From Verrucomicrobiota bacterium (GTDB lineage Bacteria > Verrucomicrobiota > Verrucomicrobiia > Opitutales > Opitutaceae), in contig JAQGON010000135.1 in NCBI GenBank assembly GCA_028293565.1, positions 1 to 35,188 of the forward strand: a stretch of DNA of 35,188 nucleotides, given 5' to 3'. The position numbers and the translations under genes are program-made. This document shows, in pieces, positions 25,645 to 33,336 of the stretch (its first letter is position 1; the number at the start of each line of letters is the position of its first letter). Below the pieces are notes generated by a model that was not told where the DNA came from, did not search any database, and worked only from the letters and a program-made list of their open reading frames with translations.

Positions 25645-26943
25645 ATGTTCGGACTCTTCGCCTCCGCCGATTCCAAGATGCGCGAAAGCGCGACCAACTG
25701 GCTCGAGGTGGCGGACAAGGTCTGGCATTTCCGCCGCGATGTCCTGTCGGCGAAGGACGCGGCGGAGCTCAGGCAGGAGACGGAACAGCTCCGCCAGGAG
25801 GTCAAGGCGAAGGCCGGCGCCGCGGCGCTGAAGGAAAACATCGAGTCGCTCGAGGGCGTGCTGCGCCGCACCGGCGGCGCGATCTACCCGAAAAGCGCGC
25901 TGGTCGAGAACGTCGAGTTCCTGCTCGTGGCCGCACTCGTGATCATCGGCGTCCGCACGTTTTTCGTCCAGCCGTTCAAGATCCCGACGAACTCGATGTG
26001 GCCGACGTACAACGGCATGACCCCGGAAATTTTCAGCAAGCCCGCGGACGAACCCGGACCGCTGGCCGTCGCAGCCCGCGCGGTCGCGTTCGGCGCCTGG
26101 CCGCACCGGCTCGATGCGCCGGTGGACGGCGAGGTGCTGATCCCGTTCTACGGCGGACCGGAAAACCGGGCGTACGTGCACAGCCACAACGTGCCGGGAC
26201 ACACCTGGCTCGTCCTCCCGACGACCCTGCGGGAGTACACCATTTTTGTCGGCGACCGCTCCCTCACGCTCCGTCTCCCGCTGGACTTCGATTTCGACTG
26301 GGTGGCGTCCGACGCCTTTTTCCAGGATGGCACCATCAAGTCGCCGCGGGACTTCATCGAGAAGGTCAACGCCAAGATCCGGGCCGGCGCGGTCGAGATG
26401 AGGAACGTTGACGGCTACCCGACCTATTGCGTGCGCACCGGGCGCTTCGTGAAGGCCGGTGAACGCGTGCTCTCCTTCGACGAACGGACCGGCGACCAGC
26501 TCTTCGTGGACCGCGTCACCTATAATTTCAGCCGTCCCGAGGTGGGGCAGGGTTTCGTCTTCAGCACCCGGAATATCCCGCGCATCAACCAGGACCAGTA
26601 TTTCGTGAAGCGCCTGATCGGCGTCCCGGGCGACACGATCGAGATCCACGAGCCGGCGATCTACCGCAACGGCCAGCCGATCACCGGCGCGCCCGCCTTT
26701 GAGCGAAACGCCCAGCGCACGGGAAAATATCGCGGCTACTTCAACGGCCCCTCCGACGCGCAATATCTCCAGTCGCCGGCCGACAAATTGACGGTCCCGC
26801 CGGCGAGTTTTTTCGCGATGGGCGACAACTCCGGCAGCAGCTTCGACAGCCGTTATTGGGGCTTCGTCGCCGCCAAGGACGTCATCGGGCGTCCATTGTT
26901 CATCTATTTCCCGTTTACCAGCCACTGGGGTCCAACCCGGTAG
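25645..26943 (+). CDS. lepB: Signal peptidase I, enlarged form
   Basis: LepB removes signal peptides from exported proteins at the outer face of the inner membrane. The 432-residue product is much longer than typical (E. coli 324). It has an extra N-terminal coiled-coil-like region (about 35-75, repeated E-L-R-Q), one clear membrane segment (about 91-108), catalytic Ser117 in IPTNSMWPTY, an insertion of about 200 residues, then Lys322 in DQYFVKRLIGVPGDTIEI and the terminal MGDNSGSSFDSRYWG box. The catalytic pair is thus intact and split by a long insert. ATG 25645 is chosen because the next gene-like feature upstream is the lepA stop. Confidence 0.92.
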   Translation: MFGLFASADSKMRESATNWLEVADKVWHFRRDVLSAKDAAELRQETEQLRQEVKAKAGAAALKENIESLEGVLRRTGGAIYPKSALVENVEFLLVAALVIIGVRTFFVQPFKIPTNSMWPTYNGMTPEIFSKPADEPGPLAVAARAVAFGAWPHRLDAPVDGEVLIPFYGGPENRAYVHSHNVPGHTWLVLPTTLREYTIFVGDRSLTLRLPLDFDFDWVASDAFFQDGTIKSPRDFIEKVNAKIRAGAVEMRNVDGYPTYCVRTGRFVKAGERVLSFDERTGDQLFVDRVTYNFSRPEVGQGFVFSTRNIPRINQDQYFVKRLIGVPGDTIEIHEPAIYRNGQPITGAPAFERNAQRTGKYRGYFNGPSDAQYLQSPADKLTVPPASFFAMGDNSGSSFDSRYWGFVAAKDVIGRPLFIYFPFTSHWGPTR

Positions 26944-26961
26944 TTTTCAGAGGTAATCAAC

Positions 26962-26994
26962 GCACAATGGATATTATGTTAAGTAACATTGTGC
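26962..26994. promoter_or_regulatory. Nested palindromes just upstream of malQ (possible operator)
   Basis: Two palindromes overlap here: an outer pair GCACAATG (26962-26969) and CATTGTGC (26987-26994), and an inner ATGTTA-AG-TAACAT (26976-26989). They touch the malQ start codon at 26995, and the stretch is far richer in A and T than its surroundings. The inner palindrome has the size of a dimeric-repressor operator, and a TATTAT string at 26972-26977 could be a -10 box. In RNA, the outer pairing would form a hairpin against the start codon. Confidence 0.45.
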
Positions 26995-28512
26995 ATGAAT
27001 GAGCCGCCTTCGGGTTGGCTGAAGGACCGCGCCGCCGGTGTGCTGCTGCATCCGACGTCCCTTCCCGGTTCAATGGGAATCGGCACGATGGACGAAAACG
27101 CCGTCGCCTTCCTGGAGTTTCTGGCGTCGGCGGGCTTCAAGTACTGGCAGATCTGCCCGCTCGGGCCCACGGGTTACGGCGATTCGCCCTACCAGTGTTT
27201 CTCGGCCTTCGCCGGGAATCCCTACCTCATCGATCTCGCCGCGCTCGTCGGCTTCGGTTTGCTGGCTCCCTCCGAGCTGGCGCCGCTCCAGCTCCTCGGA
27301 ACCGGCCGCGTGGATTTTGGGAAACTGTACGCGGTCAAATGGCCCGTCCTGTTTCAGGCCCATGCCCGCTTTGTGCGCGGCGGCCGCAAAATCCAGCCTT
27401 ACGGGGATTTCGAGACCTTCCGTGAGAGTCAGTCCAGCTGGCTGCCCGATTACGCGTTGTATTCCGCCCTCAAGGGTCATTTCGACGGCCGGCCCTGGTG
27501 GGACTGGCCCCAAGCCTGCCGGACGCCCGCGGCCCGCAAGGGTTCGCTCGCCCGCGAACTGGCCGAGCGCGTCGAGGCCTATGAGTTCATCCAGTACCTT
27601 TTCTTCGGCCAATGGACCCGCCTGCGCTCCCGAGCCGCGGCGCTGGGCCTCGCGATCATCGGCGACACCCCGATCTTCGCGGCGCTCGACAGCGCGGATG
27701 TGTGGGCCAACCCGGGCCTTTTCCAGCTGAATCAAAAATCCGGGCGGCCCCTCGCGGTGGCGGGCTGCCCTCCGGATTATTTTTCCGCCGACGGACAATT
27801 GTGGGGCAATCCGCTCTACGACTGGCCGAAGCACGCCGCCGACGGATTCAAATGGTGGATTTCCCGGCTCAAGGCGAACTTCGCGCTTTTTGATGTCGTG
27901 CGGATCGACCACTTTCGCGGCTTCGAGGCTTATTGGTCGATTCCCGCGGGTTCCGTGACCGCGCGCCCCGGGCATTGGGTCCCGGGTCCCGGCATGGATT
28001 TTTTTCGCGCCGTCCAGGGCGCCCTGCCCGGCCTCAAGCTGATCGCCGAGGATCTCGGGACGCTGACGCCGGAAGTGATCGCCCTGCGCGACGCGACCGG
28101 CCTGCCGGGCATGGCCGTCCTGCAATTCGCCTTTGGCGGACCGTCGGACAATTTCTATCTCCCCCACAATCACCGCGCGAACTGCGTGGTGTATCCTGGC
28201 ACCCACGACAACGACACCACCCTCGGCTGGTACGCGACGGCCGACGAGAAAACCCGCGACCACGTGCGCCGCTATTTCCGGGTCGGCGGCCAGGAAGTCC
28301 ACCTGGACTTCCTGCGCGCGGCGTACGCCTCGGTCTCTGCCCTCGCGGTCATTTCGCTGCCCGACCTGCTGGGCCTGGGCTCCGAGGCCCGGCTGAACAG
28401 CCCCGGCGTCCCCGACGGAAACTGGTCGTGGCGGTTCACCGCCGAGCAGCTGGCGGCGTTGGCGAAGGCCGTCCCCTATCTGCGCGAGATGGCCGAACTC
28501 TACCGGCGCTGA
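26995..28512 (+). CDS. malQ: 4-alpha-glucanotransferase
   Basis: MalQ (amylomaltase, GH77) transfers maltooligosaccharide units between glucans in maltodextrin and glycogen metabolism. The 505-residue size matches the short Thermus-type enzyme rather than the 694-residue E. coli form. Family marks are AGVLLHPTSLPG at the N-terminus, the YGDSPYQCFSAFAGNPYLIDL segment, the nucleophile Asp in RIDHFRGFEAYW, the acid/base Glu in AEDLGTLTPEV, and the transition-state Asp in GTHDNDTT. Start ATG 26995 follows the nested palindromes; the frame opens six bases earlier at a TTG. It is transcribed with or just after lepB (51-bp gap) but probably has its own control. Confidence 0.94.
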   Translation: MNEPPSGWLKDRAAGVLLHPTSLPGSMGIGTMDENAVAFLEFLASAGFKYWQICPLGPTGYGDSPYQCFSAFAGNPYLIDLAALVGFGLLAPSELAPLQLLGTGRVDFGKLYAVKWPVLFQAHARFVRGGRKIQPYGDFETFRESQSSWLPDYALYSALKGHFDGRPWWDWPQACRTPAARKGSLARELAERVEAYEFIQYLFFGQWTRLRSRAAALGLAIIGDTPIFAALDSADVWANPGLFQLNQKSGRPLAVAGCPPDYFSADGQLWGNPLYDWPKHAADGFKWWISRLKANFALFDVVRIDHFRGFEAYWSIPAGSVTARPGHWVPGPGMDFFRAVQGALPGLKLIAEDLGTLTPEVIALRDATGLPGMAVLQFAFGGPSDNFYLPHNHRANCVVYPGTHDNDTTLGWYATADEKTRDHVRRYFRVGGQEVHLDFLRAAYASVSALAVISLPDLLGLGSEARLNSPGVPDGNWSWRFTAEQLAALAKAVPYLREMAELYRR

Positions 28513-28515
28513 TCT

Positions 28516-28575
28516 GCCGCGAAAAGGGCGATCGATTCAGGAGCATTTCTTCGCGGCCTTCGCGTTCTTCGCGGT
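28516..28575. repeat. CCGCGAA-type repeat between convergent malQ and oleB-like genes
   Basis: Read on the minus strand, 28575-28547 gives ACCGCGAAGAACGCGAAGGC then CGCGAAGAA, a short tandem of CGCGAAG units. The plus-strand bases 28517-28531 (CCGCGAAAAGGGCGA) are its partial inverted copy. It fills most of the 85-bp gap between the two convergent genes. It resembles, with G for A, the CCGCAAA/GCGCAA repeats at 5532 and 18392. Confidence 0.5.
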
Positions 28576-28597
28576 GGAATTTCCGGGACGCAGGACT

Positions 28598-29482
28598 CTA
28601 CGCGAGATGGTCCTTGATCATCGCGACCGCCTCCGCCGCATCCTCGAGCACGTAGTGGCCGGCATCGGCGATGCGCTCGCAGCGCGCCTGCGGGAATATC
28701 TTCCGCCACCGCGCGAGAAACCCGTCGTCGAAACAGAAATCCCGTCCGCCCCACACGATCAGGATTTTTCGATCGTTGAACTGCGGTAGGCCCACTTCCG
28801 CGGCCGCGAGCGCCGACCAGCTCGGATGCGTGCGATCAAGCGGGATGTCGCGCACGAACGCACTGACCGCGACGCGCGCCGCCCATGAACGGTAGGGAAA
28901 AAGGTACGCGCGTTTCTCGTCTGCGGCGAGCGCGCGTCGTTTCATTGCCATCCAGGTCGCCGACCCGGCGAACGCGTTCAGTCCGCGCACCAGCCATTCC
29001 CCGAGCACCGGCACTTTGCAGAGCGCGATCCGCGCGGGGATGCGGCCCGAGGGAAAGGCCGCGGTGTTCAGGATCGCGATCCGGCCGATCAGTTCGGGAT
29101 TCCGCGCCGCGAAACCGAACCCGATCGCTCCGCCCCAGTCGTGGACGACGAGATGGACACGTTTCAGCCCGAGCGACCTCACGAGCAGTTCCACATCGGC
29201 GATCCGCGTCGCGAGCGTGTACGGGTAGTCTTCCGGTTTTTCCGACAGCCCCATCCCGATGTGATCGGGCACCACGCACCGGACGTTGGGCGAAAGCTCG
29301 CGCACGAGGTTCCGATAATAGAACGACCAGGTCGGATTGCCGTGCAGCATCAGGACGGCTTCGTCCGTCTGCGGACCCTCGTCGAGGTAGCTCAGGCGCG
29401 CCCCGCCCGCGGTGGTCGCGGATTTCGGCGCAAACGGATAAAGCCGGGCGAGCCAGTCCGGGATGGGCGCGGCGTTCACCAT
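28598..29482 (-). CDS. oleB: OleB-like alpha/beta hydrolase (haloalkane dehalogenase superfamily)
   Basis: In the OleABCD pathway, OleB decarboxylates a beta-lactone to a cis-olefin. This 294-residue protein has the OleB/haloalkane-dehalogenase layout: oxyanion loop HGNPTWSF (47-54), VPDHIGMGLSEKP, nucleophile Asp115 in VVHDWGG, Asp248 in WGGRDFCFDD and catalytic His276 in DAGHYVLED. The PDHIGMGLS, ILNTAAF and NHYVLED-like blocks look like OleB more than like dehalogenases. Its start overlaps the oleA stop by 7 bp, so they are translated together. OleC, which makes the beta-lactone, and OleD are missing in this window, so the true substrate is open. Confidence 0.78.
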   Translation of the reverse strand: MVNAAPIPDWLARLYPFAPKSATTAGGARLSYLDEGPQTDEAVLMLHGNPTWSFYYRNLVRELSPNVRCVVPDHIGMGLSEKPEDYPYTLATRIADVELLVRSLGLKRVHLVVHDWGGAIGFGFAARNPELIGRIAILNTAAFPSGRIPARIALCKVPVLGEWLVRGLNAFAGSATWMAMKRRALAADEKRAYLFPYRSWAARVAVSAFVRDIPLDRTHPSWSALAAAEVGLPQFNDRKILIVWGGRDFCFDDGFLARWRKIFPQARCERIADAGHYVLEDAAEAVAMIKDHLA

Positions 29483-30510
29483 TCGAGTGCGAGCATCAGG
29501 CAGTTCAGCCCGCTGCCGATCCCGAGCAGCCCCACCCGGCTTCCCTCGCGGACGGCGCCGGCATCGATCGCGGCGGACAGCGTCGCCGGCAGCGCGACCG
29601 AGCCGGTGTTGCCCAGCGTTTCAAACGTCGAAAAATCCTTCGCCAGGTCGAGCCCGAGCGTCTCGTAGAGTTTCCGCCGGTGCACGCTGCCGACCTGGTG
29701 GCAGATGAACCGGTCGAACGAATCACCGGTGCCGCCATGGCTGGCGACGAATTCGCGCCAGGTTTCCTTCGCGAGGGCCACGCCCGCGAGCAGCAGCTGC
29801 TCGGAATCCGTCTGCATCGCGAGCGCGTCGGCGCCGTGGGTGTCGCCCTGGCAGAGGTCGCTGTGCTCCGTCGCCGCGCGCGCGATCCCGCCGAGCAGCC
29901 GGTGCGGCCGACCGGCGATCAACGACCGGTGACAGACCACCGCCGCCACCGCGCCGGAGCCAATCGTCAGGTTGGCGAAGTACGGCTTGATTTCATTCCG
30001 GTTCAGCGGCCGCGCGAGCAGCGTGGAAATCGTCTGCTCGACGAGGGGACGCCCGTTTTCGCCCGCCACCACCAGCGCGCACTGGATTTGCCCCGACTCG
30101 ATCATGCTCCCGGCGACCGTGAGCGAATTGAGAAAACCGAGGCAGGCATTGGACACGTCGAAAATCTGCGCGCTGCCCGGCAGCCCGATCTTGCGATGGG
30201 CGAACGAGGCGGTCGCGGGCTCGAGCATGTCGCGGCTCACGGCGGCGTGGATGAACAGCTGGACCCGCTCGCGCGACAGCTGCGATTTGGCGAGCACGGC
30301 CCGGCCCGCGGCGGCGCTGGCGTCGGAGGCCCGCGTGCCGGCGGGCCACATCCGGCGTTCCCGGATCCCGGTCATCAGCTCGAGGCGCCCTTCCGGCAGC
30401 TTCAGCCGCTCGTACAGGGGCCGCAGCCGCGCCTCGATGCCGGCCGACGTCCACGTTTCCTCGGGCAACGCGACGGCGAGCGACTCGAGGCAGACGTTTT
30501 CGAACCTCAT
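29476..30510 (-). CDS. oleA: OleA-like thiolase-fold condensing enzyme
   Basis: OleA joins two fatty acyl-CoAs head to head to give a 2-alkyl-3-ketoacid. The 344-residue protein has the thiolase fold with active-site Cys123 in VSNACLGFLNS, His271 in FICHQVGSVH, Asn301 in LGNTGSVALPA, and Glu97 in MLEPATASF, which matches the catalytic base region peculiar to OleA rather than plain FabH. The terminal GLLGIGSGLNCLMLALEW also fits OleA. It lies 7 bp after the fabI-like gene and overlaps the oleB-like gene. FabH (KAS III) is the main alternative; the Glu and the oleB neighbour argue for OleA. Confidence 0.8.
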   Translation of the reverse strand: MRFENVCLESLAVALPEETWTSAGIEARLRPLYERLKLPEGRLELMTGIRERRMWPAGTRASDASAAAGRAVLAKSQLSRERVQLFIHAAVSRDMLEPATASFAHRKIGLPGSAQIFDVSNACLGFLNSLTVAGSMIESGQIQCALVVAGENGRPLVEQTISTLLARPLNRNEIKPYFANLTIGSGAVAAVVCHRSLIAGRPHRLLGGIARAATEHSDLCQGDTHGADALAMQTDSEQLLLAGVALAKETWREFVASHGGTGDSFDRFICHQVGSVHRRKLYETLGLDLAKDFSTFETLGNTGSVALPATLSAAIDAGAVREGSRVGLLGIGSGLNCLMLALEW

Positions 30511-30517
30511 GCGCGCC

Positions 30518-31330
30518 TCACTTCAGCGGCCGCATGGCCAGGCGGATGATTTCCTGGTCGAAATAATTCGAGCCGAGCCCCGCGTCGACCACCAGCGTCG
30601 TTCCGTTCACGCCGCTGCTCCGTCCGCTGAGAAGAAACAGCACCGCGTTCGCGACTTCCTGCGTCCCGAGATTCCGCTTCCGGAACGTCATTTTCTCGGC
30701 GTAGAGGTAGCTTTCCAGGTAGCCGGGAATTCCCGCCGACGCGCTGGTCTTCAGCGGACCCGCGCCGACGGCGTTGAAGCGCACCGCCGTGTCCGCGCTG
30801 AACGATTTCGCGAGAAAGCGCACGCAGGACTCGAGCGCCGCCTTGATCGGCCCCATGTAGCCGTAGTTGTCGGGCGTGACCTGCAGCGAGGAGATCCCGA
30901 TCGTCACCACCGAGGCCTCCTGCGCGAGCAGCGGCTTGAAGGCCCGCGCGATCTCGACGAGGGAGAACGCGGAGACGCCGGTCGCCTGGAGAAAATCCGC
31001 GCGGCTCGTTTCATGGAAGGGCTTGAACCCCTCGCTGTAGTTCGCGAACGCGATCGAGTGCACGATCCCGTGAAGTTCGCCATGCCCTGCGGCGGACAGC
31101 TCGCCCGCCAGGCGGGAAATCTCCTCCCCGCGCTCGACGTCACACCGGAACACCGGCCTGCCCGCCAGCTGCGTCTCCAGCGATTTCTGGCGCGTCTCCG
31201 ACCGCACGCTGTACACGACGCGTGCACCCTCTTCCTCGAGCGATTTGGCGACGAACCACGCGACGCTCTTCCGGTTGGCGACGCCGAAGACGAGGAAGGT
31301 TTTCCCGGAGAGCTGGAGAAAGTCCGTCAT
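30518..31330 (-). CDS. fabI: FabI-like enoyl-ACP reductase (SDR family)
   Basis: FabI reduces trans-2-enoyl-ACP with NADH in fatty-acid elongation. The 270-residue protein has the FabI-type SDR pattern: [15 protein letters not shown] as cofactor loop, [22 protein letters not shown], catalytic Tyr156 and Lys163 in [14 protein letters not shown] (Y-x6-K), and [16 protein letters not shown]. In E. coli FabI a Tyr sits at 146, in the SYLG stretch; here that area reads [10 protein letters not shown] with no Tyr, so this is a divergent member, perhaps with a different acyl substrate. Its ATG at 31330 overlaps the fabZ-like stop (ATGA). The frame opens at 31402 but homology starts at 31330. Confidence 0.82.
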   Translation of the reverse strand: MTDFLQLSGKTFLVFGVANRKSVAWFVAKSLEEEGARVVYSVRSETRQKSLETQLAGRPVFRCDVERGEEISRLAGELSAAGHGELHGIVHSIAFANYSEGFKPFHETSRADFLQATGVSAFSLVEIARAFKPLLAQEASVVTIGISSLQVTPDNYGYMGPIKAALESCVRFLAKSFSADTAVRFNAVGAGPLKTSASAGIPGYLESYLYAEKMTFRKRNLGTQEVANAVLFLLSGRSSGVNGTTLVVDAGLGSNYFDQEIIRLAMRPLK

Positions 31331-31782
31331 GCCGCCGGCGATCCGCCGGGAGTTTTCCAGGCGACAGCGAACTCGAGGGTCAGGACGCGCTTGTCGCCGC
31401 ATTTCACAGCGCCGCTCATCATCGTGAATCCCCCGGCGATTTCCTTCTTCCTCACCTCGATCATGATCGTGTCGCCGGGATAAACCGGATTCCGGAAGCG
31501 CACGTCGGTGATCTTCGCGAGCAGCGGAACCCCTTCGCGGTGGCCGAGGCCGCCCATCGTGCGCGCCATGTACAATCCTCCCGCCTGAAAAACGGCCTCG
31601 CAGAGGATTACGCCGGGCGTGATCGGGGCGCCGGGGTAATGCCCCCGGTAGAAATCCTCCTCCGCGCGGAACGTCCGCCTGGCCACCAGTCCATCGGCGG
31701 TCTCCGAGACGATTTCATCGACAAACAGAAAGGGAGGCCGGTGCGGAATGAGCTCGGTGACCGGTGGAAACATCGGCGTCAC
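31327..31782 (-). CDS. fabZ: FabZ-like 3-hydroxyacyl-ACP dehydratase
   Basis: FabZ dehydrates 3-hydroxyacyl-ACP in fatty-acid synthesis. The 151-residue hot-dog-fold protein has [13 protein letters not shown] at the N-terminus, catalytic His48 in [13 protein letters not shown] and Glu62 in [10 protein letters not shown], and [14 protein letters not shown]. These are the standard FabZ marks at standard length. In-frame ATGs at 31782 and 31773 are both possible. It follows a 96-bp gap after the FAD oxidoreductase gene and overlaps the fabI-like gene by four bases, so fabZ-fabI-oleA-oleB are tightly coupled. Confidence 0.88.
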   Translation of the reverse strand: MTPMFPPVTELIPHRPPFLFVDEIVSETADGLVARRTFRAEEDFYRGHYPGAPITPGVILCEAVFQAGGLYMARTMGGLGHREGVPLLAKITDVRFRNPVYPGDTIMIEVRKKEIAGGFTMMSGAVKCGDKRVLTLEFAVAWKTPGGSPAA

Positions 31783-31812
31783 CTTCGCAGCGGGGACCCT
31801 CGTCCGGCAAGA

Positions 31813-31875
31813 GCGGAAAATGCGTTTTCCGCCATCGGGAACCGCGTATCGACCGGACGGGAATCCGCTCCGGTC
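31813..31875 (-). promoter_or_regulatory. Two hairpins between the FAD oxidoreductase and fabZ-like genes
   Basis: The 96-bp gap holds two perfect small stems: GACCGGA/TCCGGTC (31851-31857 with 31869-31875, loop 11), starting four bases beyond the upstream stop, and GCGGAAAA-TGCG-TTTTCCGC (31813-31832, 8-bp stem, four-base loop). Neither is followed by a good T-tract on the minus strand. They may act as a partial terminator or an RNA processing or stabilising site that sets different levels for the first gene and the four that follow. Confidence 0.4.
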
Positions 31876-31878
31876 GCG

Positions 31879-33336
31879 CTAGTCGCGCGGGGCCGCGTCC
31901 CTTTGTGACTTCAACCCGAAGAGGCGCTGGTCGATCTTGTTGGCCACGATCACCCCGTAGTTGATCGTGCCCAGCCAGCCGGACATGATGATGCCGACCG
32001 ATCCCGCGTGATAAAGCCCGGGAAGCTTTTCCGGCAGATCCATCGAAACCTTCAGGCCCTCGAATTTCGTGCCGAACGAGGTGCCGCTCTGGTGCGTCGT
32101 GTAGCGCTCGATCGTCCGCGGCGTCGCCGCCTCGGACCAGTCGATCTTCGCCCCGACCCCGGGAATGTAGCGCTCGAGCGCGGCGATCGACTCCCCGATC
32201 AGCCGGTTTTTTTCGCGCGCGTAGTCCTCCTCGCCCAGCTGGCTCCAGTCGCCGTAGCGGCCGTTGAGCGAGACCACGACGGTGTAGCGGTCCGAGCCCG
32301 GGCGCGTGTCGGGATAATAGACGGAAAAGGTCCGGCTGGTCGTGCGAAAATCCGTCAGCTCGGCGCTGCTGAACCGCGGATTTTCCGAGGTGAAGACCAG
32401 GTCGCCGATGTGCGGGATGGTCTCGCCCTTGCGGATGCCGAGATAAACCTGGCAGGAACTCGCGTTGATCCGCACGGCCCGGGCGGCCGCCACGTAATCG
32501 GCCGGAAAATTTTCCTCCCCCGCGAGCCGGAAGATCGTGTTCTTGATGTTCGCGTTCGAGAGCACGGCTTTGGCGCGGATCACCCGCCCGCTCGAAGCCA
32601 CGATGCCGCAGGCGACTTTTTTCCCGCCGTGCTCCTCGACGAGGATCCGGTCGACCAGCACTTTCTTCCGCACCTCGACGCCGTTGCGCTTCAGCTCCGC
32701 CATCATCTTTTCGATCAGCAGGTCGGAGCCGCCGCGGAACGTGTACACGCCCGAGCCCATGAAGTTGGAAAAAACGATGCCGTAGGTGATCGCGGGGTCG
32801 TCGAGCGTCGAGCCGTTCGCGTAGGCGATCGGCTCCATCAGGAGCCGCTTCACGTCGTCGCGTCCCGGGAAAAACCGCTCGAGCATCTCCCCCGTCGTCT
32901 CGGGGTTGTCGTCGTAAAAGTTCATCCCCCGGAGATACTCGTAGAATTTCTCCACGTGCGCGCGGTCGAGGCGGAACTGCTCCACGAGCACGCGGGTGTA
33001 GTCCTCGCGCGTGAACGTGGTCCAGACGTCCATCTGGGGATTGATGAAACGGATGTCCTTCAGCTGGACGATCGAGCCGGCGATCTCCTTCGTCCAATAT
33101 TTCCGGCACGACTTGATCATGCCGACGGGAAAACCGTGGAGCGAAATATCGAAGATGTGGCCGCCCTTGCGCGTGAACCAGGTGGCAAGGCCGCCGAACT
33201 GGTAGTGGTGCTCAAGCAGCAGCACGCGGTGGCCGGCCTTGGCGAGCACGTTCGCGCCCGTGAGTCCGCCGAGCCCGCTGCCGATCACGATCACATCATA
33301 CTCGTCGGCCACCCCCTTGAGCCAGTCATAAGCCAT
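31879..33336 (-). CDS. FAD-dependent oxidoreductase, phytoene desaturase/RetSat-like
   Basis: The 485-residue protein has the dinucleotide-binding motif [18 protein letters not shown] with G19-x-G21-x-x-G24 and the ribose-binding acidic residue in LLLEHH (Glu42), the [16 protein letters not shown] segment typical of CrtI-like desaturases and retinol saturases, and a C-terminal [27 protein letters not shown] motif that completes the FAD site. Such enzymes remove or add hydrogens on long hydrophobic chains, often polyenes. No carotenoid genes are nearby. Its place as first gene of the fabZ-fabI-oleA-oleB group suggests it acts on the acyl product; that is inference. The start ATG 33336 fits. 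Confidence 0.8.
   Translation of the reverse strand: MAYDWLKGVADEYDVIVIGSGLGGLTGANVLAKAGHRVLLLEHHYQFGGLATWFTRKGGHIFDISLHGFPVGMIKSCRKYWTKEIAGSIVQLKDIRFINPQMDVWTTFTREDYTRVLVEQFRLDRAHVEKFYEYLRGMNFYDDNPETTGEMLERFFPGRDDVKRLLMEPIAYANGSTLDDPAITYGIVFSNFMGSGVYTFRGGSDLLIEKMMAELKRNGVEVRKKVLVDRILVEEHGGKKVACGIVASSGRVIRAKAVLSNANIKNTIFRLAGEENFPADYVAAARAVRINASSCQVYLGIRKGETIPHIGDLVFTSENPRFSSAELTDFRTTSRTFSVYYPDTRPGSDRYTVVVSLNGRYGDWSQLGEEDYAREKNRLIGESIAALERYIPGVGAKIDWSEAATPRTIERYTTHQSGTSFGTKFEGLKVSMDLPEKLPGLYHAGSVGIIMSGWLGTINYGVIVANKIDQRLFGLKSQRDAAPRD

Noticed and set aside
23016-25871. A 951-codon open frame on the minus strand
   Set aside because: It lies opposite fabD and lepA, which have complete family motifs on the plus strand. 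Long antisense frames are expected in GC-rich DNA, and its translation is Asp/Arg/Val-rich with no motif.
28598-29482. Haloalkane dehalogenase as the function of the OleB-like gene
   Set aside because: The fold and Asp nucleophile are shared, but the 7-bp overlap with an oleA-like gene and OleB-like blocks favour OleB.
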